From Taenia hydatigena (taxonomy: Eukaryota; Platyhelminthes; Cestoda; Cyclophyllidea; Taeniidae), in NCBI GenBank assembly GCA_036345935.2, contig JADWOT020000003.1:11547091-11611090 (forward strand): a stretch of 64,000 nucleotides of DNA, in the 5' to 3' direction. The notes under the pieces were generated by a model, which was not told the DNA's origin, made no database searches, and saw nothing but the letters and a program-made list of their open reading frames with translations. The translations under genes and the position numbers were made by a program. The stretch's first letter is position 1; each line of letters starts with the position of its first letter. Shown one piece after another: positions 35,241-46,200 of the stretch.

Positions 35241-35519
35241 TTATTCCCTCCCTGCAAAGTGACTATTGAAGACATTTGTGACCCTGTCATTGGCAATTTC
35301 CTCTTCTGTGTGAGGTTGGAAATTGTGAAATATTTGGTCCAAGGTGTCTTCAAGGACAGGGTAGGTTTTAAGACAAAATGTGCATGTAGTGTTGGGTTGT
35401 TTTATTCTGGTTCCTTCTCTGTTGATCTTGCTTTCTCCTAAGTAAACTAAGAGTTTGCAGAGCATTAGTAACTCGAGACTGGTGTTGTTGCCTTGACCTC
35501 GAATCTCTCCTTCCATCAT
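35241..35519 (-). CDS. ATG frame of 92 codons, preserved in both arms
   Basis: Starts MMEGEIRGQGNNTSLELLML, continues with KLLVYLGESKINREGTRIKQ and a Cys pair CTFC, and ends NSHFAGRE before TAA. The right copy (54582-54842, plus) keeps start, stop and frame over 86 codons despite an 18-nt in-frame deletion (the IFHNFQ segment) and about ten substitutions. Maintenance of frame through an indel is mild evidence for coding. No signal peptide or known domain. The shifted frame used by the 70-nt exon candidate overlaps its 3' half, so only one of them is likely real. Confidence 0.3.
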   Translation of the reverse strand: MMEGEIRGQGNNTSLELLMLCKLLVYLGESKINREGTRIKQPNTTCTFCLKTYPVLEDTLDQIFHNFQPHTEEEIANDRVTNVFNSHFAGRE

Positions 35520-35886
35520 CTCGAATCCGTCAGTGTGGGTGCAGTGTCGGGCTGGATTTATTTAGGGTGATGTGGTTTTGCAACCCACTGGCGTGAGTTT
35601 TGTGCTCATGTGCTAAACCTACCGTTGAAGCCTAATTGCGAAGCTGATTGGTGAGCGCGGCAAAGGGATTAGCTTCGATTGAATGCCATGCGATTGCAGT
35701 AAGTGGAAATTTTCGTTAGGAGAAAAGACTTAGAGGCGATGCATTTGTTTCAGCCAGAGGTCGGGGAGAGAATAATAGTGCTTTATTTTGCATCAACCAC
35801 GAATGCTTGACGGAAGGCATACTCGTGACGACCTCGTCGTCTGTAGGCCGGCAGGCGAATTGGCGGAGGGGGTAAGAGGTGGCGGA

Positions 35887-36045
35887 ATGCTTTCGATAAT
35901 CTTCAACCTGATTCGTAATGGAATCCTAGCTGAAGCTTTTTCTGTGAACGACGTTCAGCGGTTACTCACCGAGGCTGCGTGTACCGATGTTTGGAATTCG
36001 GTTAAGACAGTGTCGGCTGCCGCGAGTAATCCGTTTTCATGTTAA
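35887..36045 (+). CDS. 52-residue ATG frame, intact in two copies
   Basis: Encodes MLSIIFNLIRNGILAEAFSV, VQRLLTEAACTDVWNSVKTV and ASNPFSC. The inverted copy at 51997-52155 (minus) has the same length, start and stop, with eight or so substitutions (for example C to F, D to A), mostly non-synonymous. A third, truncated copy lies at about 54360-54420. It is helical and hydrophobic at the start, perhaps a signal or amphipathic helix. Function unknown. Confidence 0.27.
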   Translation: MLSIIFNLIRNGILAEAFSVNDVQRLLTEAACTDVWNSVKTVSAAASNPFSC

Positions 36046-36838
36046 CGCACTTGTGTTGCTCTTGTACTCTTAGACAAGAATTTGTAAGCATTCTTAGGCG
36101 CGGTTTATGACGGTTTGGAACTAACGGTTCCACCGTTGACTTATTTATTATTGGACCCCCATGTGTGAGTGTCATGTTTTCACCGTACGGTCCATTGCTT
36201 TGCACTACTTACTCTGTAGTTTAATCTTGCTCGTTGATCGTGGAGAATAACTGCATTTGAGATTTTGTAGGTAACATTGCCCTACTATGTAGGTTAACAA
36301 CTCATTTTCTAGTTGTCAGCGTAGGCTATGGTGGCTATGGTGATTGTGCCATTGGAGAGTCGCTTGTGCGTGCAGTGAAGGACGAAATTGGCGTTGGAAG
36401 TAGGTTGATGGACCTTAAAGCAATTCGGTGTGAGGTCATTGAGTGTTGAGTCTGTAAAATAGATGACATTTCCTTTAGTGGCCAATGTCTAAGACAAGCT
36501 TAAACCCGAATCATGGGCTCCATGGAAGTATGTAGTCGAAGCATTGGTGTGATGTAATTTCCTCACTAGATCCACGCCATTTATAGCAGAAATGTTTCGG
36601 ATGCGTCACTTGTTGAGGTCATTTATCATCAGTGCATTGTTAATGCTATGGATTACGCCGAGAATGCACCCCGGTTTCAAGTAAGATAGCATACAAAGCA
36701 GATCCATTGGCTGGTGAATTTGGAAGGCAAGAGTTCTCTCAGAAGTAGTCAGATTGAAGGCATAAGTAGGTGTGTTCTGTTGATCCAAGGGAGAATGTGC
36801 TATTCTCTGTTAGTCATTTTAGAAGCCATCGAATCAGG

Positions 36839-39197
36839 AGGTGTTGCCTCACGTTTCCTTACGCTAAAATTGAAATATAATATGCTTATTCAAAATGTAG
36901 TGGATTAGTTAGTGAAGTGGATAATGAAACTGTGTGTGGCGATTGAAGAAGAATGACTTGTAATGCAGCGACCGTGTGTGCGAGGCTTGAGGCAACGCGA
37001 GATCGCACAAAGCTCCTGGCGTTTCTTGGACATGAAGTAGACTAGAGAGCTAGAGAGGTTGGTCTCTTTATTGAAGACAACCATTCCATTATTCTAGACA
37101 TGAGGTGGTCTACAAGTGTCATTGTAGGAGGCGGGGAGTGTAGACGGTTCCTCCCTTTCCTTCTCTTCCCTTCATCCACTCTTACCATGAGAGGGTTGGT
37201 TACTTTCTTACATCTTTATGCTAGGCTGGAAGGTGATGTGTCGTAACTATGTTGAAGAGTCTAGAACGATGGTGTGTCGGTCTCTGGATAGCGACCTCGG
37301 TGCTCCACGACCAGGTTAAAATTGCCCACCCGACTCTGGTCTACAAACCGCATTCAAAGAACGTGAGTATCGCACAGCCCCCTCGTTGGTTGGTCGGTTT
37401 AGGAGTCCTTGTTTGGTTCATGCAGTCCCAAGCACTCCTTCCGTCTTTACGGATGGGATGCTGTTCTAGTCCAAATTGGTTTTGGTTTCGCGCACCTTGA
37501 CTTGGATGTACATCAACAACGGACTCACTGCATCGATTCCGGAAGCAGAAACCGTGTTCAAACAACTCTATTGAGTATGTGTGTTTGTGCTCGAGAGGAG
37601 CATGCATGATGTGAAGTGGATGTGAGCATTATGGAAAGGACCTGCTCATCGACTTGTAGAATGGAGACATGAACGGAGTGACGGAGTCATTCACTCATTA
37701 CACGGGTTCGAATTCAGCAAACTTCGGGGCCAGATTGTTATTCACTTTGGTGACCATGTACTCAAAGTAGAAATGATTGCTTTTATGCAGTGCTTCCCAC
37801 AAGAACTTTGCGCACACTGCTAGGGAACAAGCTCATCAAGAATGCAACAGCTTTGTAGATTCGAATAGTGAAGAACGTCTAGAGTATGGCGTGAGTGTTA
37901 ACGCTTAGTTCTGGATCTCTGGTCCAATCATTTCGTTGCTCTCGACTCTGCAAATATGACAGCAAAATCCAACTTTGACACCTGTGCTTTTGCCAAGTTA
38001 TAATCCCATTCTTAAAGTGGCATTTTTTGAAGCCCACCTACGAATGCAACATAAGAAAAGCATCGGCGGAAATACTGGCAACAGCAGAACTAGCTGTAGC
38101 GGACGCATAATATCTTTCATGAATTAAAGTGAAACTGCTTGAACCACAATCATTATTGCCAATATCACTTTTCCTGCAATAAGAATTGGAGAACTCTTCC
38201 ACATCGTGCAGGTGGAATTAGAGAAAATGATTGTCTTTCTCACTTCTTAATAACCAGTTAGTGAAGAGGCGTGGATTTAAGCTAGTGGCGCTTGTGGGTC
38301 TTCTCTCGCATAGTCTCACCTATCCCTCTACTACCATCGTCAGCCACTGTGTTGGTGGTGACAGCTAAACTCGTGACCTTCTCGGCATGCATGCCTTGTC
38401 TCTTGAGAGATTCCATAGCCACCTATGTCTACAGACAGTCATGCTTCATAGCCGACCACACGGGCATTCTTAGCCTTCACCTCCACCGTCAATTCGCCCT
38501 GACTGACCATGAGATGTGACACTAATTCTCAGATATTATTGCAAACTACTGCTTCAAATGACCACAGCGTTAATTATTAATTGTGAGTCCTTTGAAAATG
38601 GGACTTCTGGGTATTTCGTTCATTTATCGGGAAGGGCATGACACATGCAGTGGTGAATAAAAACTCATGCTTTTTCTATAAGGTGCATTTAACTTTAGCA
38701 AAACCACGTATTTGCTTCTGAAGTGCTGTAATTTATGTTATTTTGAGTTAGAATGAATCGGGATGCGGAATGGGCAAGTTTCAAATGACTTAACTTAGAC
38801 TCCAATAAAAGCGTCAGCATTGTTCCATTTGAAGACATCGGAAACAGTGATGATTTCACACTTGCAACTGCCTTCTCATGCTTGTACTTTACACATGCAG
38901 ACCTTGTCATTTCATTTTACCTTCAAATAAGCGATGGACAAAATAGAAAATGAACTTTTAACGGTCATATTCACCCTCAGTATTAAGACTACAGTTTCTG
39001 TGGATAATACACATCATCCGTTACATTGCTTTTATCGCATAATGCAACGTTGGAGAAGGCAAGGAAGCATGAGTGCAAGATGACTGGTTTAAATGAAAGA
39101 GGATGGAGCATTTCTCATTAAGTTTCTTCATTTGTTTCCACAAGGTTTTGCAGTCGCAGCTAATGCGCGATTCGAGAACTTTGATGTGTAGAGAAGG
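36839..39197. other. Block absent from the right arm (2.36 kb)
   Basis: In the right arm sequence matching up to AGG at 36836-36838 continues directly with sequence matching after AGG at 39195-39197. Nothing in the block looks like a transposon (no terminal repeats seen), so deletion in the right arm through 3-bp microhomology is the simplest reading. The block shows no supported gene; at 37250-37360 it has a diverged relative of 49410-49520. Confidence 0.75.
37250..37360 (+). repeat. Diverged direct repeat, copy 1
   Basis: Resembles 49410-49520 in the same orientation (blocks CAGGTTMAAMTT, TCTGGYCTACAAA and TTTCAAAGA-like, about 70% by eye). In one frame both translate to related peptides (SVLHDQVKIAHP against TPLRNQVQLVVP), hinting at former coding sequence. 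Unclassified. Confidence 0.35.
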
Positions 39198-41334
39198 TTA
39201 AATTTTGAGATAAAATCACTCGTTGATTGCGTGACATACAAATTTGCAAAAAAAGTGGATAAATTAGAGAAAGAACGCCCTACCGTCTCTCCAAGTCAAT
39301 TTTAATGTGCTGCAGTTAAGACTGGATCACTTTCGGAACAGCGCTTGCAGTGCACGAATGCCTACGGAAACTTTCCGATTGTGGATGTGCTGCGGGAGCA
39401 CAATAATTTGTGTCAGCCCTGCGAGCATTTCTCATCCAGCATGCTCGGATCATAATGACTATTTGCGTCAAAACTTTGCACTTTTCATCCCCGGATCATG
39501 GGCACGGAGTGGTCAAAATACGACAAAAGACAAATGCCTTTAAACATTGCGGGTTCACAATGTCCTCGATGTAAGTCAACACTGTTTTCCTTAGAACGGC
39601 AACCACCTTGTGCAAGATTAGCCGTTACGTAAGGCACTTGGCTTTGCCATGAAGTGGATTTCATCTGAGCTTCATCAGGTAGGCAATGCCGGTGTGCAAA
39701 ATGTGTCACATTTCAATTGGCGCATCGACCACCACATTGGCTGTTTCTACCGACAAGCGAAATGGAACTTGATGCCAAATGATAAATCGTCATAATTTTT
39801 GTTCGAAAGTGTTGCATTCAAAGCAAGATATGCATACATTTTCACGTTGTATTTCCTTTCCATATGTTTCCATTTGCTTGTATGCGTGAAGTTATGGCGT
39901 CAACCGTTTCGATTGGTGCCGGGTGGGCAGATTTGCATACAATAAAACGCACGAGTCTGCACCACAATTAATGCTTATCTTTGGCAATGAAATAAGCCAC
40001 ATCCAGGATCGCAGTTATGTAGGCCTGTACAGAACTCAAGTCCACTGCTCTCTAATCCTAGCATTGATTGCCTGCTCAAAATAAGGAAACGCTGCAACCA
40101 TTTCATCGCATCCTCGCTGCAGGAAACGCTTTACCCGGAAGTAATCTAGTGAGGCATCTCTGTCTTTGAATAAATCCATCCGTCTGATGCGGGCTTTTGG
40201 TTCGGAAAATGAGTGTAGCTTACTCTGTGTGTACTATCATAAAACAAGGCGTAGAGCTCAAATGTGTGGAAATTGCATGTTCGTGCTTATGCTAACTGTG
40301 GAGGACGCGTCGTTACCTGTAAATGTAGACGCCGGCATTCAAAGATGTGTCGTGTCTTTCATTAAGCCTCGAGGTGGCGGATGTAACAACGCTCCTGCTT
40401 CACGACCGTGTAATCGTCTTCTCTCTAGCTGCCAACCTTAATGCACATGCGCAATTATAGTCATCTGCAATTCAGAGAATGCCTTTCATTTTAGCCACTT
40501 TTAAAACTGGTACCACCTATAGACGATCAGTTATGTAGTGAGAGGAATTCACTGCAACAGAACTTGATTCGGATCTTGATATGCAAACTCGACGAATCGA
40601 AATATTGTGCTACTGTGCACTGGAACAGTCGCAGCGAATGAGTATCGTTGTTTAGCTTTGAAACAACATAAAAGGAGCAAATTGTAGCCGTACTTTAAAA
40701 AAGGCCATGATTTCATAAGAACATTAAAAGGCAATTGCAATTCGTGCTTTTTTCTGACGCTATAAGCGCATCAAACGGTACCTGACAAGCCATTTTTGAA
40801 ATTGATAATGGCAATCTTTACGGCTCTTTTACGGGGCAAGATTTCTCACTTGTCAGCACCCCCGCATGTTTCGATAGATGCATAGTCATTCCTGAAAATA
40901 CATAACTTGGCTTAACTACGCGTAATCACTTCACAATAAGTGTAACTAACGGCTCGATGAGTGTTTTTCCTTAATAGTTTTGCATTTTTGCTACTTCTCT
41001 TATGTACGAGCACATGTGCAGCATCTTGCTTCGATGGGTCAAGTGGAGCAAGCAGTCTTTACGACAACAAAGTTTAATGCCCAGTAAACACGTAGCCTTC
41101 GGGTTGATACACTTGGAAGGATAAATAGTACCCATCGCGTTAATTAAACGCAGAAAAAGTGGGTCACTTTGATGGACTAATCAATCAACAGCGTGGTAGA
41201 ATTCGTATAACTTGAATAACTGATCTACGCCTTTTTAGGCAGACTACTTAATGGGTGTCACCAGCCCTGTGTCAGGTGGCGAAATAGGAGGGAGAGTAAA
41301 AGTGGTGGGACGAGACGGCAGTTTGCGTCACCTT

Positions 41335-41740
41335 AGTCTGGAGGGAGGCGACGCCACCCAAACCACATACCGTATATAGGCGATGGTAGATAGCTTATAT
41401 TTTGTAAGTCATAAAGGGTAAAGTGCATGCGGTCTATACGCCAGGAAGAAATATACATGTTAAAACACAGGTACACATTGATTGTGCAGCACCGACCTAC
41501 GTGGGTGGACACTCGTTGAGAATGAGGCTTTGGCTTGGGTAAGACGTCAAAGTGTATGGAAATGGTCCGCAGTCTAAATGGGTTGATGAAGCGGCTGGAA
41601 GCGTCGCTGTAGAGATCAATACGTCTGATGGCGTCCTCAAATTTCTACTGATTCGCTCTATAGGTTGATAGTGTCATTGAGGTCCAACTGGATCTTTCCG
41701 CGCTCTTGCAGCTGGTTGCCCGGTCATACTGATGGTAAAC
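41335..41740 (-). pseudogene. Decayed coding fragment, helical, unknown family
   Basis: The minus strand reads QLQERGKIQLDLNDTINL then a stop. One base out of frame it continues KFEDAIRRIDLYSDASSRF, INPFRLRTIS and a further open stretch of about 75 codons to TAA near 41335. The first two blocks are charged and heptad-like, as in coiled-coil proteins, and fit together if a frameshift is assumed. A possible acceptor (ATCAGTAG) precedes KFED, so two exons are an alternative. No family recognised. Confidence 0.3.
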
Positions 41741-42717
41741 CTCAAAACAAAGGCAACTGTTATTACGTGTGTTTGTTACATGTGAGACTTTGCATGTTTA
41801 GGAGATTGGCACAGCAGAATAATTGTGCACAACGCAAAGTTTTAAGACTTACGAGCTGTATTTAGCACACTATGGCTGATTCGGCTCAGATTTTACTGCT
41901 ATAAATAGTGGCTTTATAATAGCATCAACTTCGTGAAAGGGTTAACTTGTTCACCATTTATGATTGATGCAGCATGTGAGACAACGGAAAAGTAATGGGA
42001 TGCCAATAATTTGACAGGGTGCTGTGAGAGGCTCTTCACATTCACGGCTGAATGGTGAGGGAGAGGCAATGTGGAAATGCAAATTTATTGGGTAGCAGCG
42101 CCAAATAGGCATTTGTAATGCCGCTTCATTCCTCAAATTCAAATGCTGTATGCAAAAATCTTTCTGTGATTCGAGTGAATATGGAAATGTTTGAAGCCTG
42201 GTTTCGCAAATCCGTGAAATCGATGTGCTTTAAGAAGATCGCTTTCTTGAAAACCTTTTACTAGCAAAATAAAACAATTAGTCCTGTTCATCCTCACGGG
42301 TAATGGTGGTAAAGCACGTTGAAGGACTGTTTGAAGAAAGGAATTACGCTCGCGCATTAATCACAGCATCAGACAAGTGATGCACTGCACGCTGGTAGGT
42401 AGACACACCAATTTTCGAACTCCTACTAGATGGAGTTAGAATGTTCAATGCTCTTGATAAGCACTTCCCACACTGTTACTCAAAACTTGCCCACTGATTT
42501 GGAAGACGCAAATACATTGTCACAATTGCAAATTAGTTGTCAAAATACCTCGATCATGCTGCATTGCTTTCCATGCTTGTAGTTAACGGAGTGGCGTAGT
42601 TGTGTTGTAGCCATCCAAATGCATTTACCACGTCCAACACTTCTATAGCAGGTTTGATTCCATAACGAAACTGTCATCTGACACACCGTGGCGCTCAGGA
42701 CAGTTGAGCGTTAATTT

Positions 42718-42723
42718 TATAAA
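42718..42723 (+). promoter_or_regulatory. TATA box of the secreted-protein gene
   Basis: TATAAA 79 bp before the first ATG, predicting a start site near 42750 and a short 5' leader. It is missing from the right-arm copy because of the 3.48 kb deletion. Confidence 0.5.
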
Positions 42724-42801
42724 CAGACGCAAGCACCCACGCAGTGACAGAACGAAGTGGAAGGCGTGCTGCATTAGGAGGAAATATGAAAGGGGACATA
42801 T

Positions 42802-43101
42802 ATGGGGGCCGAAAGAAACTTCATGGCTGCAAGCTTGACAGTAATAATAGCTTTTGAATCTCTTCTCCTACTCTATTTTGGGGCCTTGCCTTCAACAATG
42901 GCGGCATCTGTAGTGGCGAAGGCGGCAGTGGATGAAGTGAATTTGCAGCCCGGTGATCTCGAGCCAGCGGTATGGAGAGCTGCTGTCATAAATGTTGTTA
43001 AAAAGGTCGGCAAAGCAGTAATGAAATTCGTCACCTACGAGATCGCCAAAGGAACTTACGATCGCGTGTGCAAGTGGGCTGAGCGGCATTTGAAGAGGTA
43101 A
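42802..43101 (+). CDS. Small secreted basic protein (99 aa), unknown family
   Basis: A complete frame with TATA box upstream and AATAAA at 43213. The first ATG (42802) gives 99 residues; a second at 42823 (MAASLTVIIAFESLLLLYFG) starts directly with a signal-peptide-like stretch and may be the true start. After a likely cleavage near ALPST or MAAS, the mature part (about 65-70 residues) contains VDEVNLQPGDLEPAVWRAAV, then a basic amphipathic region VINVVKKVGKAVMKFV, and ends DRVCKWAERHLKR. There is one Cys and no disulphide scaffold. Amphipathic basic helices suggest membrane or lipid contact, but this is inference. The last codons could also be read as an exon end (AGAG|GTAAAA). A rearranged copy lies at 50605-50905 on the minus strand. 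Best single-gene candidate in the window. Confidence 0.55.
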   Translation: MGAERNFMAASLTVIIAFESLLLLYFGALPSTMAASVVAKAAVDEVNLQPGDLEPAVWRAAVINVVKKVGKAVMKFVTYEIAKGTYDRVCKWAERHLKR

Positions 43102-43212
43102 AAGGTTTATTTTGCTACGCACCGGATTCTACGTTCATGCACCCACATCACTCATTTACGCCCAACACCGCAGTCCATTCTTTTAAGTTTTTTCTCACTA
43201 ATAGATTTTTCG

Positions 43213-43218
43213 AATAAA
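43213..43218 (+). terminator. Polyadenylation signal
   Basis: AATAAA 112 bp after the stop codon of the 99-residue gene; cleavage would fall at about 43230-43245. Confidence 0.45.
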
Positions 43219-46200
43219 AGTCATTTGAGTGTGCGATTCGCTGAGTCTTGACATATTGCCAAGCTTGGGAAATGTGATGGAAGTGTACAAATGCAAGACA
43301 TGCGTAATCTAAGTGAAATTCGGAAGTCAATCATTGTTGTGCGTAAAGAAGACTTGCGCGTTTTTTCACCTGCCAATTCGTTGTCTGATTAATTTCCTTT
43401 AATGTAAGCAATGCATGGAATGCCCTCAATTATGAGCGGCATTGATTAGTAACCTGCCCAAATATCAAGACCGATAACATTTTCGTAGTTTGCGAGTCAA
43501 TCAGTATGGTAGTCAATCGTGGCAAAATTGACCACCGGAACTCGGAATGTGAGTTTAGTTTAGTTTAGCTCCGGCCCATCACGGGCGACTACCGCCTATC
43601 AGTGCGTGTACCGCAATCACCTAAAGGAAGGTTAGAATAAACGCGTGTATTCAACAAGTTTATTAACAAAATTCGCCTCCCAATGGAGGTCAATATGCCT
43701 CTTAAGTATTGGGGAAATACTAAAAGTACGCAGTTCACCACCATCGATGCGCCACACGGAGTCTTCTTGTTGAGAACTGCTAGTCGAGTCATCGCATTCT
43801 TTGCGTTTAATAATAACAAGTCTTAGTTCGCGGAACACATTTGCTTTGTCCTCTTTTTCATAATTTAGTGAATTAAATGTGGGAATGATAATTAAAATTC
43901 CAGCAGTACTTGCTCCGTAAAACGTTTTAATAAACATAGGTCGTCAGCATATTCCACTATTTGTGTCTACGACGTTGGCGTTTCTTCTGTTAAAGTACTT
44001 AGTATTTCGGATGTTAAATACTGACGAGCGAACCGTGTAATTTAACCCCTAATTTCTCAGTAAAACGGGAAGGTGCTAGTTTCCGTAAGTTCTTTAGCCG
44101 AACATGAAGTCTAACGAAACGACCTCGTCTGTTCTTAATCAATTTCGTATTCGTAAGTTCTCTACGTGCAGCATGCACGCATTAGTGAACTAAATTTGTA
44201 GGAGAGGTACAATTCAATCCATCTGGTGACATTGGCGTCATCGAAGTAAAATCGTGTTTTTTTAAGCATAAAGCGATCACAAGCAGAGTGGATGCGTGTC
44301 GAAGGTTCCTGCAAACTCGCATCCACACCACTATAATGTTTTAATAAGGAATGTTACCAAAATGAAGTCCTACGTAGGGTATGCCCATTGTGAGTCTGCT
44401 GTGAAATGAGAAAACGCTTGCGGTGTCATGGGATGTCATTGTCATTGTGGCTAAGAGTGCAAGACATCAGTCAAATATGCATGAAATGTCCCTCGTAAGC
44501 ATTGTTTGCGGCATATGCAGACACGAATATCACGCGCGTTTTTATAACAAGGCAGACAATAATTTGCAGCACCATGGCTACCCTTCATAATAGAACTGCA
44601 AAAGGCTCAAAATTCTCACCACGATTCGAATGTTAAGTGTAAAATCAGATGATGGTATGCAGACTCCTATAACCAGAAGTTAGCAAAGCACTTTTACCTA
44701 AAATGACCCAACTCACCTTTCTAGGCATCCAACCAACTTCGTTTCATAAAAATGAGCAAATAATCACTTATAATATCACGATGCATTGTAAAAGAAAAGC
44801 GCTTGCCGGATTCTGGAAGTTGGAGTTCCGCTGACTTCAATGCGGTCAGTAAGAACGCTCATCTGAAAATGGGTCGGTTAGGCACCGAGCAGCCGCAAGG
44901 GCACAGCAGCTCATTTTAATTGAGTGCTCACTTGACCAGTTAAAACTTAGGAGAATGAAAGGAGATGATCATCGCCCCTGCACGCCCCTAAGGACCGATC
45001 AACCGACTCTACATCAGCGCACTGTTAATCATCACACCCGTATAACAAAGGAAGTGCCTGACATTCTATCGCTAGCGCAATTAATCATCCAACTCTAACT
45101 AGACAGTTGCAAACAGTTTTGCACAGCCAAATTGAGGCATCTAACCAAATACGATGTCGGACTCAGGATTGCCCAATATTGATTTCCTGACACTCAAGAT
45201 GTGCCCATAACTAATCAACTCCACAACAAACCAGACTGGTATTCCAACTGCCGGAATCGATCGGATCAGATGCGAATGAGCATAAGCAAGTGCGTAAAAC
45301 ATGGATTGCATGGTTTATAAAATTGCATAGACTGAGCACTGCACGTATGTGGTCCACACTTGTCCTCATAATCAAGGGAATGGCGATTTCTAATCTGCTT
45401 CACTTCACCGGAGCTTCTTCATTCACCAATCCTATATACGCTGCCGACAAAAAGTGTTTTACTAAATGGCACAAGGAAAATACCCAATGCTTCGCCACAA
45501 CTCGGTTCAGTTGAGTTTCTAGCCGAAGTCGGATTGGAGCATACAGGATGTGGTGAGTGTTTTGCATTGTATGCTTGCGTTGCATTGCTAAGTGCCTCAG
45601 CAGGTGAATACCACACGGTTGAATGCTTCGCATCTTCCCCACTAGTTCCAAATATGACATGAAGTTACGTGATGATCCTGGAATGACCGTCGACTAACGT
45701 ATTTGTAATTAATTTAATCCGATTAAAGCGGCTCGCAGTTGAGTGCATCGGATTTGGAGACATTAGATTTGATTAAATTGGGTGAGCAGGTTCGGTTGAA
45801 TTAGTACTGCATCAATTTCGCCTACACAACAAACTTCATAGTTGGAATCTATTGGATGTCGCCAGCCTCGCCACATCGCAGCTTATCAACCGTGGAATCG
45901 CAAATCTGTCAGGCCTGCAGCAATGCAATGGATGCTTCAACTTCCTACACAAAAAATCGTGTCTCACGAATGGGTTTGGTTGACATCTGACTAAGTGTAT
46001 TTTACGAGATTCGATCAAATCGGAGCTGATTTGAGTGAATGTGATTGATTGGCAGTTGACTACCTCGGAACAGTTAGCGATATGGTCGACAGAATACGTA
46101 TTTCATCAGTTGCTCGAATTCTATTCGAATGAATGTAATCATGGCACTGATTTAAGCCACGAGTCACTCACTTTCCTGCATTACTCAGGACTTTATGGTA

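Larger units (their letters stand above)
39449..42925. other. Block absent from the right arm (3.48 kb)
   Basis: The right arm joins sequence matching up to CGG at 39446-39448 to sequence matching after CGG at 42923-42925. The block includes the promoter and signal-peptide region of the gene at 42802 and a coding-like pseudogene fragment (41335-41740). The rest shows no supported feature. Confidence 0.75.
32315..43090. repeat. Inverted duplication 2, left arm
   Basis: Collinear inverted homology to 50605-57297, at roughly 85-95% by eye. Left-only blocks are 34065-34526, about 36450-36770, 36839-39197 and 39449-42925. The arm contains several frames that can be compared with their partners, listed separately. 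37250-37360 has a diverged relative at 49410-49520. Confidence 0.93.

Noticed and set aside
36839..42925. Left-only blocks of duplication 2 as transposon insertions
   Set aside because: The 3-bp repeats at their edges could be target-site duplications, but no terminal inverted or long terminal repeats are visible and one edge cuts through a gene; deletion is simpler.
43554..43568. (TTTAG)3 run as telomeric repeat
   Set aside because: Only three units and not a known telomere motif; no subtelomeric context.
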